Positions 18,130 through 26,581 of a stretch of 64,000 nucleotides of DNA are shown in pieces. The stretch is from contig JAICHV010000007.1 of assembly GCA_025924715.1 (NCBI GenBank), forward strand, positions 1 through 64,000, written 5' to 3'. A model generated the notes under the pieces. It was given only the letters and a program-made list of their open reading frames with translations. It was not told the origin of the DNA and did no database searches. Within the stretch, counting starts at the first letter, position 1, and every line of letters starts with the position of its first letter. Source of the DNA: Alphaproteobacteria bacterium (GTDB lineage: Bacteria > Pseudomonadota > Alphaproteobacteria > Micropepsales > Micropepsaceae). The translations under genes and the position numbers were made by a program.

Positions 18130-18861
18130 ATGAGGGCAAGGCTTCTGCTGGCGGTTTTGGCGTTGGGCCTTGGTCTGGCCGGCTGTGCCGCGCCCCAAAA
18201 CCAGGAAGCGATCGCCGCCGACGATCCCCTGGAGCCGATGAACCGGCTTTTCTTCGACTTCAACCAGAAACTGGACCGTCACGCCGCCCTGCCGGCAGCG
18301 ACCTTTTACACCAGCACGATGCCGGGGCCGGTGCGAAGCGGCTTGCACAATTTCCTGGGCAATCTTTCAGGGCCGGTCGGGGTCGCCAACAATCTGCTGG
18401 AGGCGCGCTTCGTCAATGCCGGCGCGGAAGCGGCACGTTTCATCATCAATACCACCGTGGGTGCCGCCGGGATCTTCGACGTCGCCACGGATTGGGGCCT
18501 GCCCGATCGCAGCCGCGATTTCGGCGAGACCCTGGGGGTCTATGGCCTGGACCAGGGACCTTATCTGGTGCTGCCGTTCCGCGGCCCCACCGCGCTGCGG
18601 GACCTGGCCGGCAATTATGTCGACGGGTTTTTCTCGCCGCTTTACTACATCCATCTGGAATTCGCCGGAAAGCAGTATGTGGGGCTGCTCAAATCCACCA
18701 TCGGCTCGATCGACAACCGCGCCAACAACATCGTCACCTACCGCGACATCGAGCGCAATTCGGTGGATTTCTACGCCACCATGCGCGACTATTACCGTCA
18801 GCGCCGAGCCCGCCAGGTCGAGGATTTTCCCGTACAGACCGCGGCCCTGCCCGACTTCTAG
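18130..18861 (+). CDS. mlaA: MlaA/VacJ family outer-membrane lipoprotein
   Basis: Lipoprotein signal (LGLAGCAAPQ), DPLEPMNRLFFDFNQKLD, NFLGNLSGPVGVANNLLE, YVDGFFSPLYYI. Confidence 0.88.
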   Translation: MRARLLLAVLALGLGLAGCAAPQNQEAIAADDPLEPMNRLFFDFNQKLDRHAALPAATFYTSTMPGPVRSGLHNFLGNLSGPVGVANNLLEARFVNAGAEAARFIINTTVGAAGIFDVATDWGLPDRSRDFGETLGVYGLDQGPYLVLPFRGPTALRDLAGNYVDGFFSPLYYIHLEFAGKQYVGLLKSTIGSIDNRANNIVTYRDIERNSVDFYATMRDYYRQRRARQVEDFPVQTAALPDF

Positions 18862-18927
18862 GCTTTCGTTTCCATGGCCCGGAAAACAGGCTAAAGGCTT
18901 GGACGCATTAGGGGCCCTTAGCCGGCA

Positions 18928-21534
18928 ATGACGTTCATCGAAACCATCGTGAATTTCTGCTGCCGTTTTGCCTGGGCAACCGTGGCCGGGGCCTTGCTGC
19001 TGGCCGGCGCTGCGGGCTGGTTTACCAGCGCCCATTTCGCCATGAACACCGACAGCGAAAAACTGATCTCGGCGGATGTCGGCTGGCGCCAGCGCGAAAT
19101 CCGTTTCGATACCCTGTTTCCGCAGCAAACCAATTTGACCCTGGTGGTGGTCGATGGCGCGACCCCGGAATTGGCGGAATCCGCCGCCGGCGCGCTGTCC
19201 GCCAGATTGGCTGCCAACCCCAAGCTGTTCCCCTCAGTGCGACGTCCCGACGGCGGGGAATTTTTCAATCACAATGGGTTGCTGTTCCTTTCCCTGCCCG
19301 AAGTGCAGCAGACGATGCAGCAATTGTTCAAGGCCCAGCCTTTTCTAGGGGCGCTGGCGGGCGATCCCTCCTTGCGCGGCGTGATGGAGTCCCTCTCCAC
19401 GGCGCTGCTGGGGATCGAAAACGGGCAGGCCCGGCTCGCCGATCTGCAGGCGCCCATGTCGACCTTCGCAGATAGTCTGTCGGCGGCGGCCTCAGGCCGG
19501 ACACAGTTTCTGCCCTGGCGCTCCCTGGTCACCGGCGCAGCCCCTCGCCCTGAGGAAATGCGTCGCTTCATCGAAGTCAAGCCGCGGCTGAATTTCGAGG
19601 CCCTGGAACCGGGCGCTCAGGCCAGCCGCGCCATTCGCGCCCAGGCCCGCGCCCTGGGGCTGGGCCCCGAAGGGGGCGTGCGGATCCGGCTCACCGGCAG
19701 CGTGCCGCTATCGGATGAGGAATTTGGCACTCTGACAGACCGCGTCGGGCTGATGATCGGCGCGATGATGGCAGGCGTACTCGCCACGCTGTGGCTGGCG
19801 CTGCGCTCGGCGCGGGTGATCTTTGCGATTTTGCTGACCCTGATGGCCGGGCTGGCCATCACCATGGCGATCGGGCTTGCCGCGGTCGGAGTCTTCAACA
19901 TCATCTCCATCGCCTTCATCGCCCTGTTCGTGGGGCTGGGCGTGGATTTCGGCATTCAGTTTTCTGTGCGCTATCGCAGCGAACGTTTTCATCAGCCCGA
20001 CCTCTCCAAGGCACTGTGCCATACGGGGCGCAGCGTCGGCGTTCCCTTGGCGCTGGCGGCGGCGGCGACCGCGGCCGGCTTCTTTTCCTTCCTGCCCACC
20101 GAATATACCGGCGTCGCCGAATTGGGTCTGGTCGCCGGTGTCGGCATGATCGTGGCGTTCCTCACCTCCATCACCATGCTGCCCGCGTTGCTGATGCTGC
20201 TGAAGCCCCGCGGCGAAGAGCACGATGTCGGCTTCGCGGCCCTGGCGCCGGTGGATGCTTTCCTCGGCCGTCATCGCCGCGCCGTGCTGCGCGCCGCGGC
20301 GCTGGCCGGGGTCGTTTCCCTGGTGCTGACCACTTTGCTGCGCTTTGATTCCAATCCGCTGGATTTGCGCAGTCCCAAGGTGGAATCGGTTTCCACCTTG
20401 TTCGACCTGATGAAAAATCCGCAGACGTCGCCCAATACCATCGATGTGCCGGCGCCCAACCTGGCACAGGCCGATGCCTTGGCGGCACGGATATCGCGCC
20501 TTCCCCTGGTGGCGCAGGCGCTGACCCTGTCCAGCTTCATTCCGGAAGACCAGGACGCCAAACTGGCGGCCATCGCGGATGCGCAAAGCCTGCTCGACCC
20601 CACGCTCAATCCCTTTGACGTCAAACCGCCGCCTTCCGATGCCGAGCTGGTGGCGAGCTTTCGCGCCACGGCGCAGCGGCTGGACGCTGCCGCGGCCAAG
20701 GATAGCAGCCCGGCCGGCGCGACGGCGCACCGCTTGGCCACGGCCTTGAATGCATTGGCGGCCGGACCTGCCACGAACCGCGCCCATGCGACGCAGGCTT
20801 TTGTGCCGGGACTGAAAGTGCTGCTGCGCCAATTGTCGGATTCCTTGAGTCCGCAGAAAGTGACGCTGGCTTCGCTACCCGCCGACATGAAAAGCGAATG
20901 GATCGCCAAGAACGGCACCGCCCGAATCCAGGTCTTCCCCAAGGACACCAGCAACGATCCCGCCGCCTTGTCCGCCTTCAGCGATCAGGTGCTCGGCGTG
21001 GCGCCGGACGCCACCGGCGCGCCGATCTCGATCCGCGAATCCGGCCGCACCATCGTGCGCGCCTTCATCGAGGCCGGCGTGCTGTCGTTCATCGTCATCA
21101 TCATCCTGTTGTTCGCGGTGCTGCGGCGCAGCGGCGATGTCATGCGCACCCTGGCGCCGCTGGTGCTGGCCGGGCTCTTGACCCTGGCAAGCTGCGTGGT
21201 CCTGCATATGAAGCTGAATTTCGCCAATATTATCGCCCTGCCGCTGCTGATGGGGATCGGCGTCGCCTTCAACATCTATTTCGTGGTCGCCTGGCGTGCG
21301 GGCGCGAAGAATTTCCTGCAGTCCAGCCTGACGCGGGCGGTGCTGTTCTCCGCCCTCACCACGGCCTCGGGCTTCGGCACGTTATGGCTGAGCCAGCATC
21401 CCGGCACCGCCAGCATGGGCGAATTGCTGATGATCTCGCTGGGCTGGACTATCATCACCACCCTGTTCGTCAGTCCGGCCCTGCTCGGTCCGCCGCCGCC
21501 GCGCAAGGAACGCGCGCATGAGAAGCTGATCTAG
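18928..21534 (+). CDS. hpnN: Hopanoid-associated RND/MMPL transporter HpnN
   Basis: 868 aa, 12-TM MMPL/RND layout (FIALFVGLGVDFGIQFSVRYRSER; IIALPLLMGIGVAFNIYFVVAW) next to mlaA and hpnM. Confidence 0.87.
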   Translation: MTFIETIVNFCCRFAWATVAGALLLAGAAGWFTSAHFAMNTDSEKLISADVGWRQREIRFDTLFPQQTNLTLVVVDGATPELAESAAGALSARLAANPKLFPSVRRPDGGEFFNHNGLLFLSLPEVQQTMQQLFKAQPFLGALAGDPSLRGVMESLSTALLGIENGQARLADLQAPMSTFADSLSAAASGRTQFLPWRSLVTGAAPRPEEMRRFIEVKPRLNFEALEPGAQASRAIRAQARALGLGPEGGVRIRLTGSVPLSDEEFGTLTDRVGLMIGAMMAGVLATLWLALRSARVIFAILLTLMAGLAITMAIGLAAVGVFNIISIAFIALFVGLGVDFGIQFSVRYRSERFHQPDLSKALCHTGRSVGVPLALAAAATAAGFFSFLPTEYTGVAELGLVAGVGMIVAFLTSITMLPALLMLLKPRGEEHDVGFAALAPVDAFLGRHRRAVLRAAALAGVVSLVLTTLLRFDSNPLDLRSPKVESVSTLFDLMKNPQTSPNTIDVPAPNLAQADALAARISRLPLVAQALTLSSFIPEDQDAKLAAIADAQSLLDPTLNPFDVKPPPSDAELVASFRATAQRLDAAAAKDSSPAGATAHRLATALNALAAGPATNRAHATQAFVPGLKVLLRQLSDSLSPQKVTLASLPADMKSEWIAKNGTARIQVFPKDTSNDPAALSAFSDQVLGVAPDATGAPISIRESGRTIVRAFIEAGVLSFIVIIILLFAVLRRSGDVMRTLAPLVLAGLLTLASCVVLHMKLNFANIIALPLLMGIGVAFNIYFVVAWRAGAKNFLQSSLTRAVLFSALTTASGFGTLWLSQHPGTASMGELLMISLGWTIITTLFVSPALLGPPPPRKERAHEKLI

Positions 21535-21566
21535 CCTGCGACAGGATAGAGCCTATCCCAAGATTC

Positions 21567-21800
21567 CACCCTCCCCTTGAGGGAGGGTCGAGAAATCTTA
21601 GAGCGTCAGCGAGAAGATTTTTCGGGGAGGGGTAAGCGCCGAAACGCACTCTCGCCCCGTCGTTGTCCGGCAGGCGACAGCGTCAAACAGAGAGTTCGCG
21701 AGAAATACTTACCCCTCCCCGAAATTTGCTTCGCAAATTTCGACCCCACTGGGCGCGCTTGGGCGCCCGCCCGTCCTTCGGACCCCTCAAGGGGAGGGTC
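21567..21800. repeat. Composite inverted-repeat element between hpnN and hpnM
   Basis: Outer arms ACCCTCCCCTTGAGGG / CCCCTCAAGGGGAGGGT; inner arms CGGGGAGGGGTAAG / CTTACCCCTCCCCG; internal hairpin GAAATTTGC-TTC-GCAAATTTC. Confidence 0.8.
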
Positions 21801-21817
21801 AAGTTAACCCTAGCTGC

Positions 21818-22402
21818 TCAAGTCAGCATCTGGTCGGCCAGGGCATTGATCTTCTTCGCCAGGCCCTGCGCTCCGCCGCCGCTCAAGCTGGCGGCGAAGT
21901 CGGCGCGTTTTTGCGCCAGGGTGCTGATATTGCCGGCGAGATAGACGTCGATGATTTTCCACACCCCGCCCGCCTGATGCAGGCGATAGTTGAACGCCGT
22001 GCCTGCAAACATGCTCTTGACGTATTTGTCGTTGCCGCGCTGGTTCACCGCCGGATCGACGATGAATTTCTCGCCGTTATAGCTTTCGAAATTGCGGGCG
22101 TAATTTGCGACGGTGAAGCGGCTGAAGGCATCGGTCAGCGCCTTCTGGTCGGCGGCGGGGATCGAGGCCCAGCTGGGGCCGACCGACAGGGCCGTCATCC
22201 CGGGCAGGTCGAAGGTCTGCTCGACCACCGGCTTCAGCTTTTCATACCGGCTCTTGGCGGTGCCGCCGGCCTTCATCGCAGCGGTCAGGCCATCATAAAA
22301 TGTCTGGACGGTGGCGGCGGCGGGGTCGGCGCCCTGGGCGCTCAAGGGGGAAATACCGGCGCCGATCAGGACAAAACCGAGTGCAAAATCTCTACGATTC
22401 AT
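21818..22402 (-). CDS. hpnM: HpnM, MlaC/Ttg2D-like periplasmic hopanoid-associated protein
   Basis: Signal peptide; VQTFYDGLTAAMKAGGTAKSRYEKLKPVVEQTFDLPGMTALSVGPSWA; MlaC fold signature; next to hpnN. Confidence 0.85.
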   Translation of the reverse strand: MNRRDFALGFVLIGAGISPLSAQGADPAAATVQTFYDGLTAAMKAGGTAKSRYEKLKPVVEQTFDLPGMTALSVGPSWASIPAADQKALTDAFSRFTVANYARNFESYNGEKFIVDPAVNQRGNDKYVKSMFAGTAFNYRLHQAGGVWKIIDVYLAGNISTLAQKRADFAASLSGGGAQGLAKKINALADQMLT

Positions 22403-22494
22403 GGAAATGCCTCATCAAATGGAACTTGCCCTCTCACGCTTCAACGCACGAAAGGGCGAATATGCCTCGCAATTCGGGCAGAAATTGGCGCCTG

Positions 22495-23406
22495 CTAGGC
22501 CTCCCGGTCCAGCAGGAAGAGCGGCAAGCCGCTCAGTTCGGGCGAACGGGCGGCATGGGGGCCCAGGGCCGCGATGGCGGCATCGGCGCGGCGGCGCGCT
22601 TCGGCCCGCGCCCCCTCGACGCCCAAGAGCGTCACCAAAGTCGCCTTGCCCATATCGGCATCCTTGCCCACGGCCTTGCCGGTCTTTTCGGCCGTCGAGG
22701 TGACGTCGAGCAGATCGTCGGTGATCTGAAACACCACGCCCATTTCGCGGGCATAGGCCCGCAAACGCATCCGGTCTTGGTCCGAGGCCTGGCCCAGGAT
22801 CGGCCCCGCCTCGCAGGAGAATTCGAACAATTGGCCGGTCTTGAGGCGCTGCAGATTGACAACATCCTCGACACCGAATTTCTCGGTCGCCAGCATGTCG
22901 ATCACCTGGCCGCCGATCATGCCGTCATGGCCGCTGGCCTGGGCCAGCCGCGTTACCAGCGCCACCCGCACCTCGGCGGTGGGATGGGTCTGCAGATCGG
23001 CCAGTATCTCGAATGCCAAAGTCAGCAGGGCGTCGCCCGCCAGCACCGCGGTCATTTCGTCAAAGGCGATATGGGTGGTGGGACGGCCACGGCGCAGCGC
23101 GTCGTCGTCCATGCAGGGCAGATCGTCATGAACCAGCGAATAGGTATGCAGCGTCTCGATCGCGGCGCCGACCCGGAGCGCCCGCGCATCCGGCACCCCG
23201 AAGAGCCGGGCGGCATGCAGGACCAGAAAGGGCCGCAGCCGCTTGCCGCCGGCGAAAATCGCATAGCGCATCGCCTCCTGCACCCGGCCTTGGGGGCCAT
23301 GGGGGCGCGGCAGCACCATTTCCAGCACCGAATCGACGGCCGCCGCGCTGGCTGCGATGGCGCGCGGCAAGGCGGACGATTCGGCCGGCTTGCTGTGTGT
23401 GGTCAT
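22495..23406 (-). CDS. ispA: Polyprenyl (farnesyl) diphosphate synthase
   Basis: GGKRLRPFL, LVHDDLPCMDDDALRRGRPTTH (first Asp-rich motif), VFQITDDLLD (second). Confidence 0.9.
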   Translation of the reverse strand: MTTHSKPAESSALPRAIAASAAAVDSVLEMVLPRPHGPQGRVQEAMRYAIFAGGKRLRPFLVLHAARLFGVPDARALRVGAAIETLHTYSLVHDDLPCMDDDALRRGRPTTHIAFDEMTAVLAGDALLTLAFEILADLQTHPTAEVRVALVTRLAQASGHDGMIGGQVIDMLATEKFGVEDVVNLQRLKTGQLFEFSCEAGPILGQASDQDRMRLRAYAREMGVVFQITDDLLDVTSTAEKTGKAVGKDADMGKATLVTLLGVEGARAEARRRADAAIAALGPHAARSPELSGLPLFLLDREA

Positions 23407-23652
23407 ATTGAAGGCCCCATTCGCCCGTATGGCCGACCCGCCTAGCGCAAATCCAGCCCCAAGCTTGGTATGCGACAATCTGGTATCCCAAAAACCCGTG
23501 CTGGCAACGGATTTCTCCCGGGCAGCCTAAGGGAACTTGACCACACCGCTTGAGGGGTTGATTTGGGGGGGGCCGATGCGGGAAACTGCAATGCTGCGCT
23601 GCAATCATACCGCCCCTGGAGCGCTCGGGCGGGCGGGGCAGGAAGGGATCTG

Positions 23653-24576
23653 ATGCGTGTTATTCTAGCCCAGCCGCGCGGCTTCTGCGCCGGCGTCGTC
23701 CGAGCCATCGACATCGTCGAAAAGGCGCTCGATAAATATGGCCAGCCCGTCTATGTGCGCCATGAGATCGTCCACAACAGGCATGTGGTCGACGCCCTGA
23801 AAAGCAAAGGCGCCCGCTTTGTCGAGGAATTGCACGAGGTCCCCGAAGGCGCTGTGACCGTGTTCAGCGCCCATGGCGTGCCCCAATCGGTGGTCAAAAA
23901 TGCCCAGGACCGGGGGTTGCCGGTGCTGGATGCCACCTGTCCGCTGGTCTCCAAGGTCCACAACCAGGGCAAGCGCTATGTCACCAAGGGCCGCACCATT
24001 GTCCTGATCGGCCATGCCGGTCATCCCGAAGTGGAAGGCACGATGGGCCAGGTCGGCGCGCCGGTGCATCTGGTACAGAACGAAGCGGATGTCGCCGCCC
24101 TCGACCTGCCCGACAGCACGCCGCTGGCCTATATCACCCAGACCACGCTTTCGATCGACGACACCAAGGAAATCATCCTGGCGCTGAAGCGGCGCTTTTC
24201 CGACATCCTGGGCCCGGAAACCTCCGACATCTGCTACGCGACGCAAAACCGCCAGACCTCGGTGCGGGACCTCGCCAAGGTGGCGGATGTGATCTTGGTG
24301 GTGGGGGCGAAGAATTCCTCCAATTCCAACCGGCTGCGCGAGATCGGCATCGAAGAAGGCATTCCGTCCTATCTGATCGCCGACGGCAGCGAGCTGAAAC
24401 CCGAATGGGTGCGCGGCAAGAAGGTTGTCGGCCTGACCGCCGGCGCCAGCGCCCCGGAAGAACTAGTGCGCCATGTCATCGCCGCGCTGGGCGAAATCGA
24501 AGACGTGGAAGTGGAACAGATGGACGGCAAGAAGGAACATATCGAATTCCGCCTGCCGGCCGAATTGAGGGCATAG
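23653..24576 (+). CDS. ispH: 4-hydroxy-3-methylbut-2-enyl diphosphate reductase IspH
   Basis: [58 protein letters not shown]. Confidence 0.96.
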   Translation: MRVILAQPRGFCAGVVRAIDIVEKALDKYGQPVYVRHEIVHNRHVVDALKSKGARFVEELHEVPEGAVTVFSAHGVPQSVVKNAQDRGLPVLDATCPLVSKVHNQGKRYVTKGRTIVLIGHAGHPEVEGTMGQVGAPVHLVQNEADVAALDLPDSTPLAYITQTTLSIDDTKEIILALKRRFSDILGPETSDICYATQNRQTSVRDLAKVADVILVVGAKNSSNSNRLREIGIEEGIPSYLIADGSELKPEWVRGKKVVGLTAGASAPEELVRHVIAALGEIEDVEVEQMDGKKEHIEFRLPAELRA

Positions 24577-24581
24577 GCATC

Positions 24582-25727
24582 ATGGGACTTCCGTTGCGGC
24601 AGGCAGCCAAGATCGGCGCCTATGTGATCAAGAAGCACCTGTCGGGCGGCAAATACCCGCTGGTGCTGATGCTGGAGCCGTTGTTCCGCTGCAATCTGGC
24701 CTGCGCCGGCTGCGGCAAGATCGACTATCCGGACGAGATCCTCAACCAGCGCCTGTCCTATCAGCAATGCATGGACGCGATCGATGAATGCGGCGCGCCC
24801 GCGGTTTCCATCGCCGGCGGCGAGCCCCTGCTCCACCGCGACATGGCCCGGATCGTCGAAGGCTATATCGAGCGGGACAAATTCGTCATCCTTTGCACCA
24901 ATGCGCTGCTGTTGACCAAGAAGATCGATCAATACAAGCCGCATCCCAATTTCACCTGGTCGATCCATCTGGACGGCGACCAGGTCATGCACGACAAATC
25001 GGTCTGCCTGGACGGCACCTATGCCAAGGCCGTTGCCGCCATCAAGTTGTGCAAAGAGCGCGGCTTTCGCACCCAGATCAACTGCACCCTGTTCGACGGC
25101 GCCGATCCCGAACGCACCGCCAAATTCTTCGACGAGATGATGGCGATGGGCGTGGACGGCATCACCGTTTCTCCCGGCTATGCCTATGAACGCGCCCCCG
25201 ACCAGCAGCATTTCCTCAACCGGGAGCGGACCAAAACCATGTTCCGCGAGATCCTGAAACGCGGCAATGGCGGCAAGGCCTGGGACTTCACCAATTCCTC
25301 GCTGTTCATGGATTTTCTGGCGGGCAACCAGACCTATGAATGCACGCCCTGGTCGATGCCGCTGCTGACCGTGTTCGGCTGGCAGAAGCCCTGCTATTTG
25401 CTGGGCGAAGGCTATGCCAAAACCTTCACCGAGCTGATGGAAGGCACGGAGTGGGAGAAATACGGCGTCGGCAAATATGAGAAATGCGCCAACTGCATGG
25501 TGCATTGCGGCTTCGAAGGCACCGCCGCCACCGATGCCATTCGCCATCCGCTCAAGATGCTGCCGATCCTGATGCGCGGGGTGAAGACCGAAGGTCCGAT
25601 GGCGCCGGAAATCGATCTGTCGAAGCAGCGCCCGGCGGAATTCATGTTCGCCAAACATGTCGAACAGAAAATGTCAGCCATCAAGGCCGGCAAGTCCGAC
25701 ACCACAGAGATCGCGGCAGCGGAGTAA
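24582..25727 (+). CDS. hpnH: Radical SAM adenosylhopane synthase HpnH
   Basis: LEPLFRCNLACAGCGKIDYP (CxxxCxxC), SIAGGEPLLHRD, CANCMVHCGFEGTA; between ispH and hpnG. Confidence 0.95.
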   Translation: MGLPLRQAAKIGAYVIKKHLSGGKYPLVLMLEPLFRCNLACAGCGKIDYPDEILNQRLSYQQCMDAIDECGAPAVSIAGGEPLLHRDMARIVEGYIERDKFVILCTNALLLTKKIDQYKPHPNFTWSIHLDGDQVMHDKSVCLDGTYAKAVAAIKLCKERGFRTQINCTLFDGADPERTAKFFDEMMAMGVDGITVSPGYAYERAPDQQHFLNRERTKTMFREILKRGNGGKAWDFTNSSLFMDFLAGNQTYECTPWSMPLLTVFGWQKPCYLLGEGYAKTFTELMEGTEWEKYGVGKYEKCANCMVHCGFEGTAATDAIRHPLKMLPILMRGVKTEGPMAPEIDLSKQRPAEFMFAKHVEQKMSAIKAGKSDTTEIAAAE

Positions 25728-26336
25728 TTCGGCAAAGGCCTTGTTCGAGGCCCGCGCCGTACGGACCAGCGCCGGCACCTGCAAAGGGTGGCGCAACAGC
25801 GATTTGAGCACCCGTCCCAGCGCGATGCCGCCGTCCGGCTTCATCGCCACCAGCGCCGCCGGCGGCAGGATGTGGCGGGCATCGTCGGAAATCACCCGCA
25901 GCACCGCAAAAGGCAGGCCCCGGGCCGCTGCGAACCGCGCCGCCACCTGGCTTTCCATATCCACCGCCAAGGCGCCGCTGCGCTCGTAAAGCGCGGCTTT
26001 GGCCTCGGCGCTGTCCAGGATCACATCGCTGCCGAAGACCGGCCCGGTATGCGCCGATGGCAGCCGCGCCGCCAGCCGCACCCGCCAATCGGCATCGCAG
26101 CGCCAACGCTCGGCATCCCCAATGGCGGTTTCGCCGACCACCACATCGCCCACTTTGAGATGCGGCGACAGCGCCCCACCGATCCCAATGGAAATCACGC
26201 CGGTGATGTCGCCATGCAGGGCGTCGAGCTTTTCCGCCAGCGAGGCCGCATCGCCCCCGCCCGCCACCGCGACCACGCCTTGCGTGCCGACAATCTCGGC
26301 TTCGCGCTTCAGGCCCGTGACGGCGAGAATGGTCAT
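25674..26336 (-). CDS. hpnG: HpnG, hopanoid-associated nucleoside phosphorylase
   Basis: ITGVISIGIGGALSPHLKVGDVVVGE and SGALAVDMESQVAARFAAARGLPFAVLRVISDDA; PNP/nucleosidase fold, next to hpnH and shc. Confidence 0.85.
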   Translation of the reverse strand: MTILAVTGLKREAEIVGTQGVVAVAGGGDAASLAEKLDALHGDITGVISIGIGGALSPHLKVGDVVVGETAIGDAERWRCDADWRVRLAARLPSAHTGPVFGSDVILDSAEAKAALYERSGALAVDMESQVAARFAAARGLPFAVLRVISDDARHILPPAALVAMKPDGGIALGRVLKSLLRHPLQVPALVRTARASNKAFAELLRCRDLCGVGLAGLDG

Positions 26337-26581
26337 CTGTCTTTGAATTCTTCCGGATAGTCCTCGCGATCGTGCATTTCCCTTTCCTCTTTCATCCAAG
26401 CCTCCATTTGTGGCCCGAAGATCAAGTACCAAAGAAGCGCCACCAAAAGCGCACCCCAAAAGACTTCTTCGTCGTAGGGCCGGAACCAATAATATTTTCC
26501 CATATGGTCGATCAATGCGGCTGCGCACAGCGACGCCATTAGGCCGGATGCCACTCTTGTGACGACCGGAAGTTTGGCCAT
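26333..26581 (-). CDS. Small membrane protein of unknown function inside the hopanoid operon
   Basis: 82 aa: MAKLPVVTRVASGLMASLCAAALIDHMGKYYWFRPYDEEVFWGALLVALLWYLIFGPQMEAWMKEEREMHDREDYPEEFKDR; TAATG junction with shc and ATGA overlap with hpnG. Confidence 0.7.
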   Translation of the reverse strand: MAKLPVVTRVASGLMASLCAAALIDHMGKYYWFRPYDEEVFWGALLVALLWYLIFGPQMEAWMKEEREMHDREDYPEEFKDR

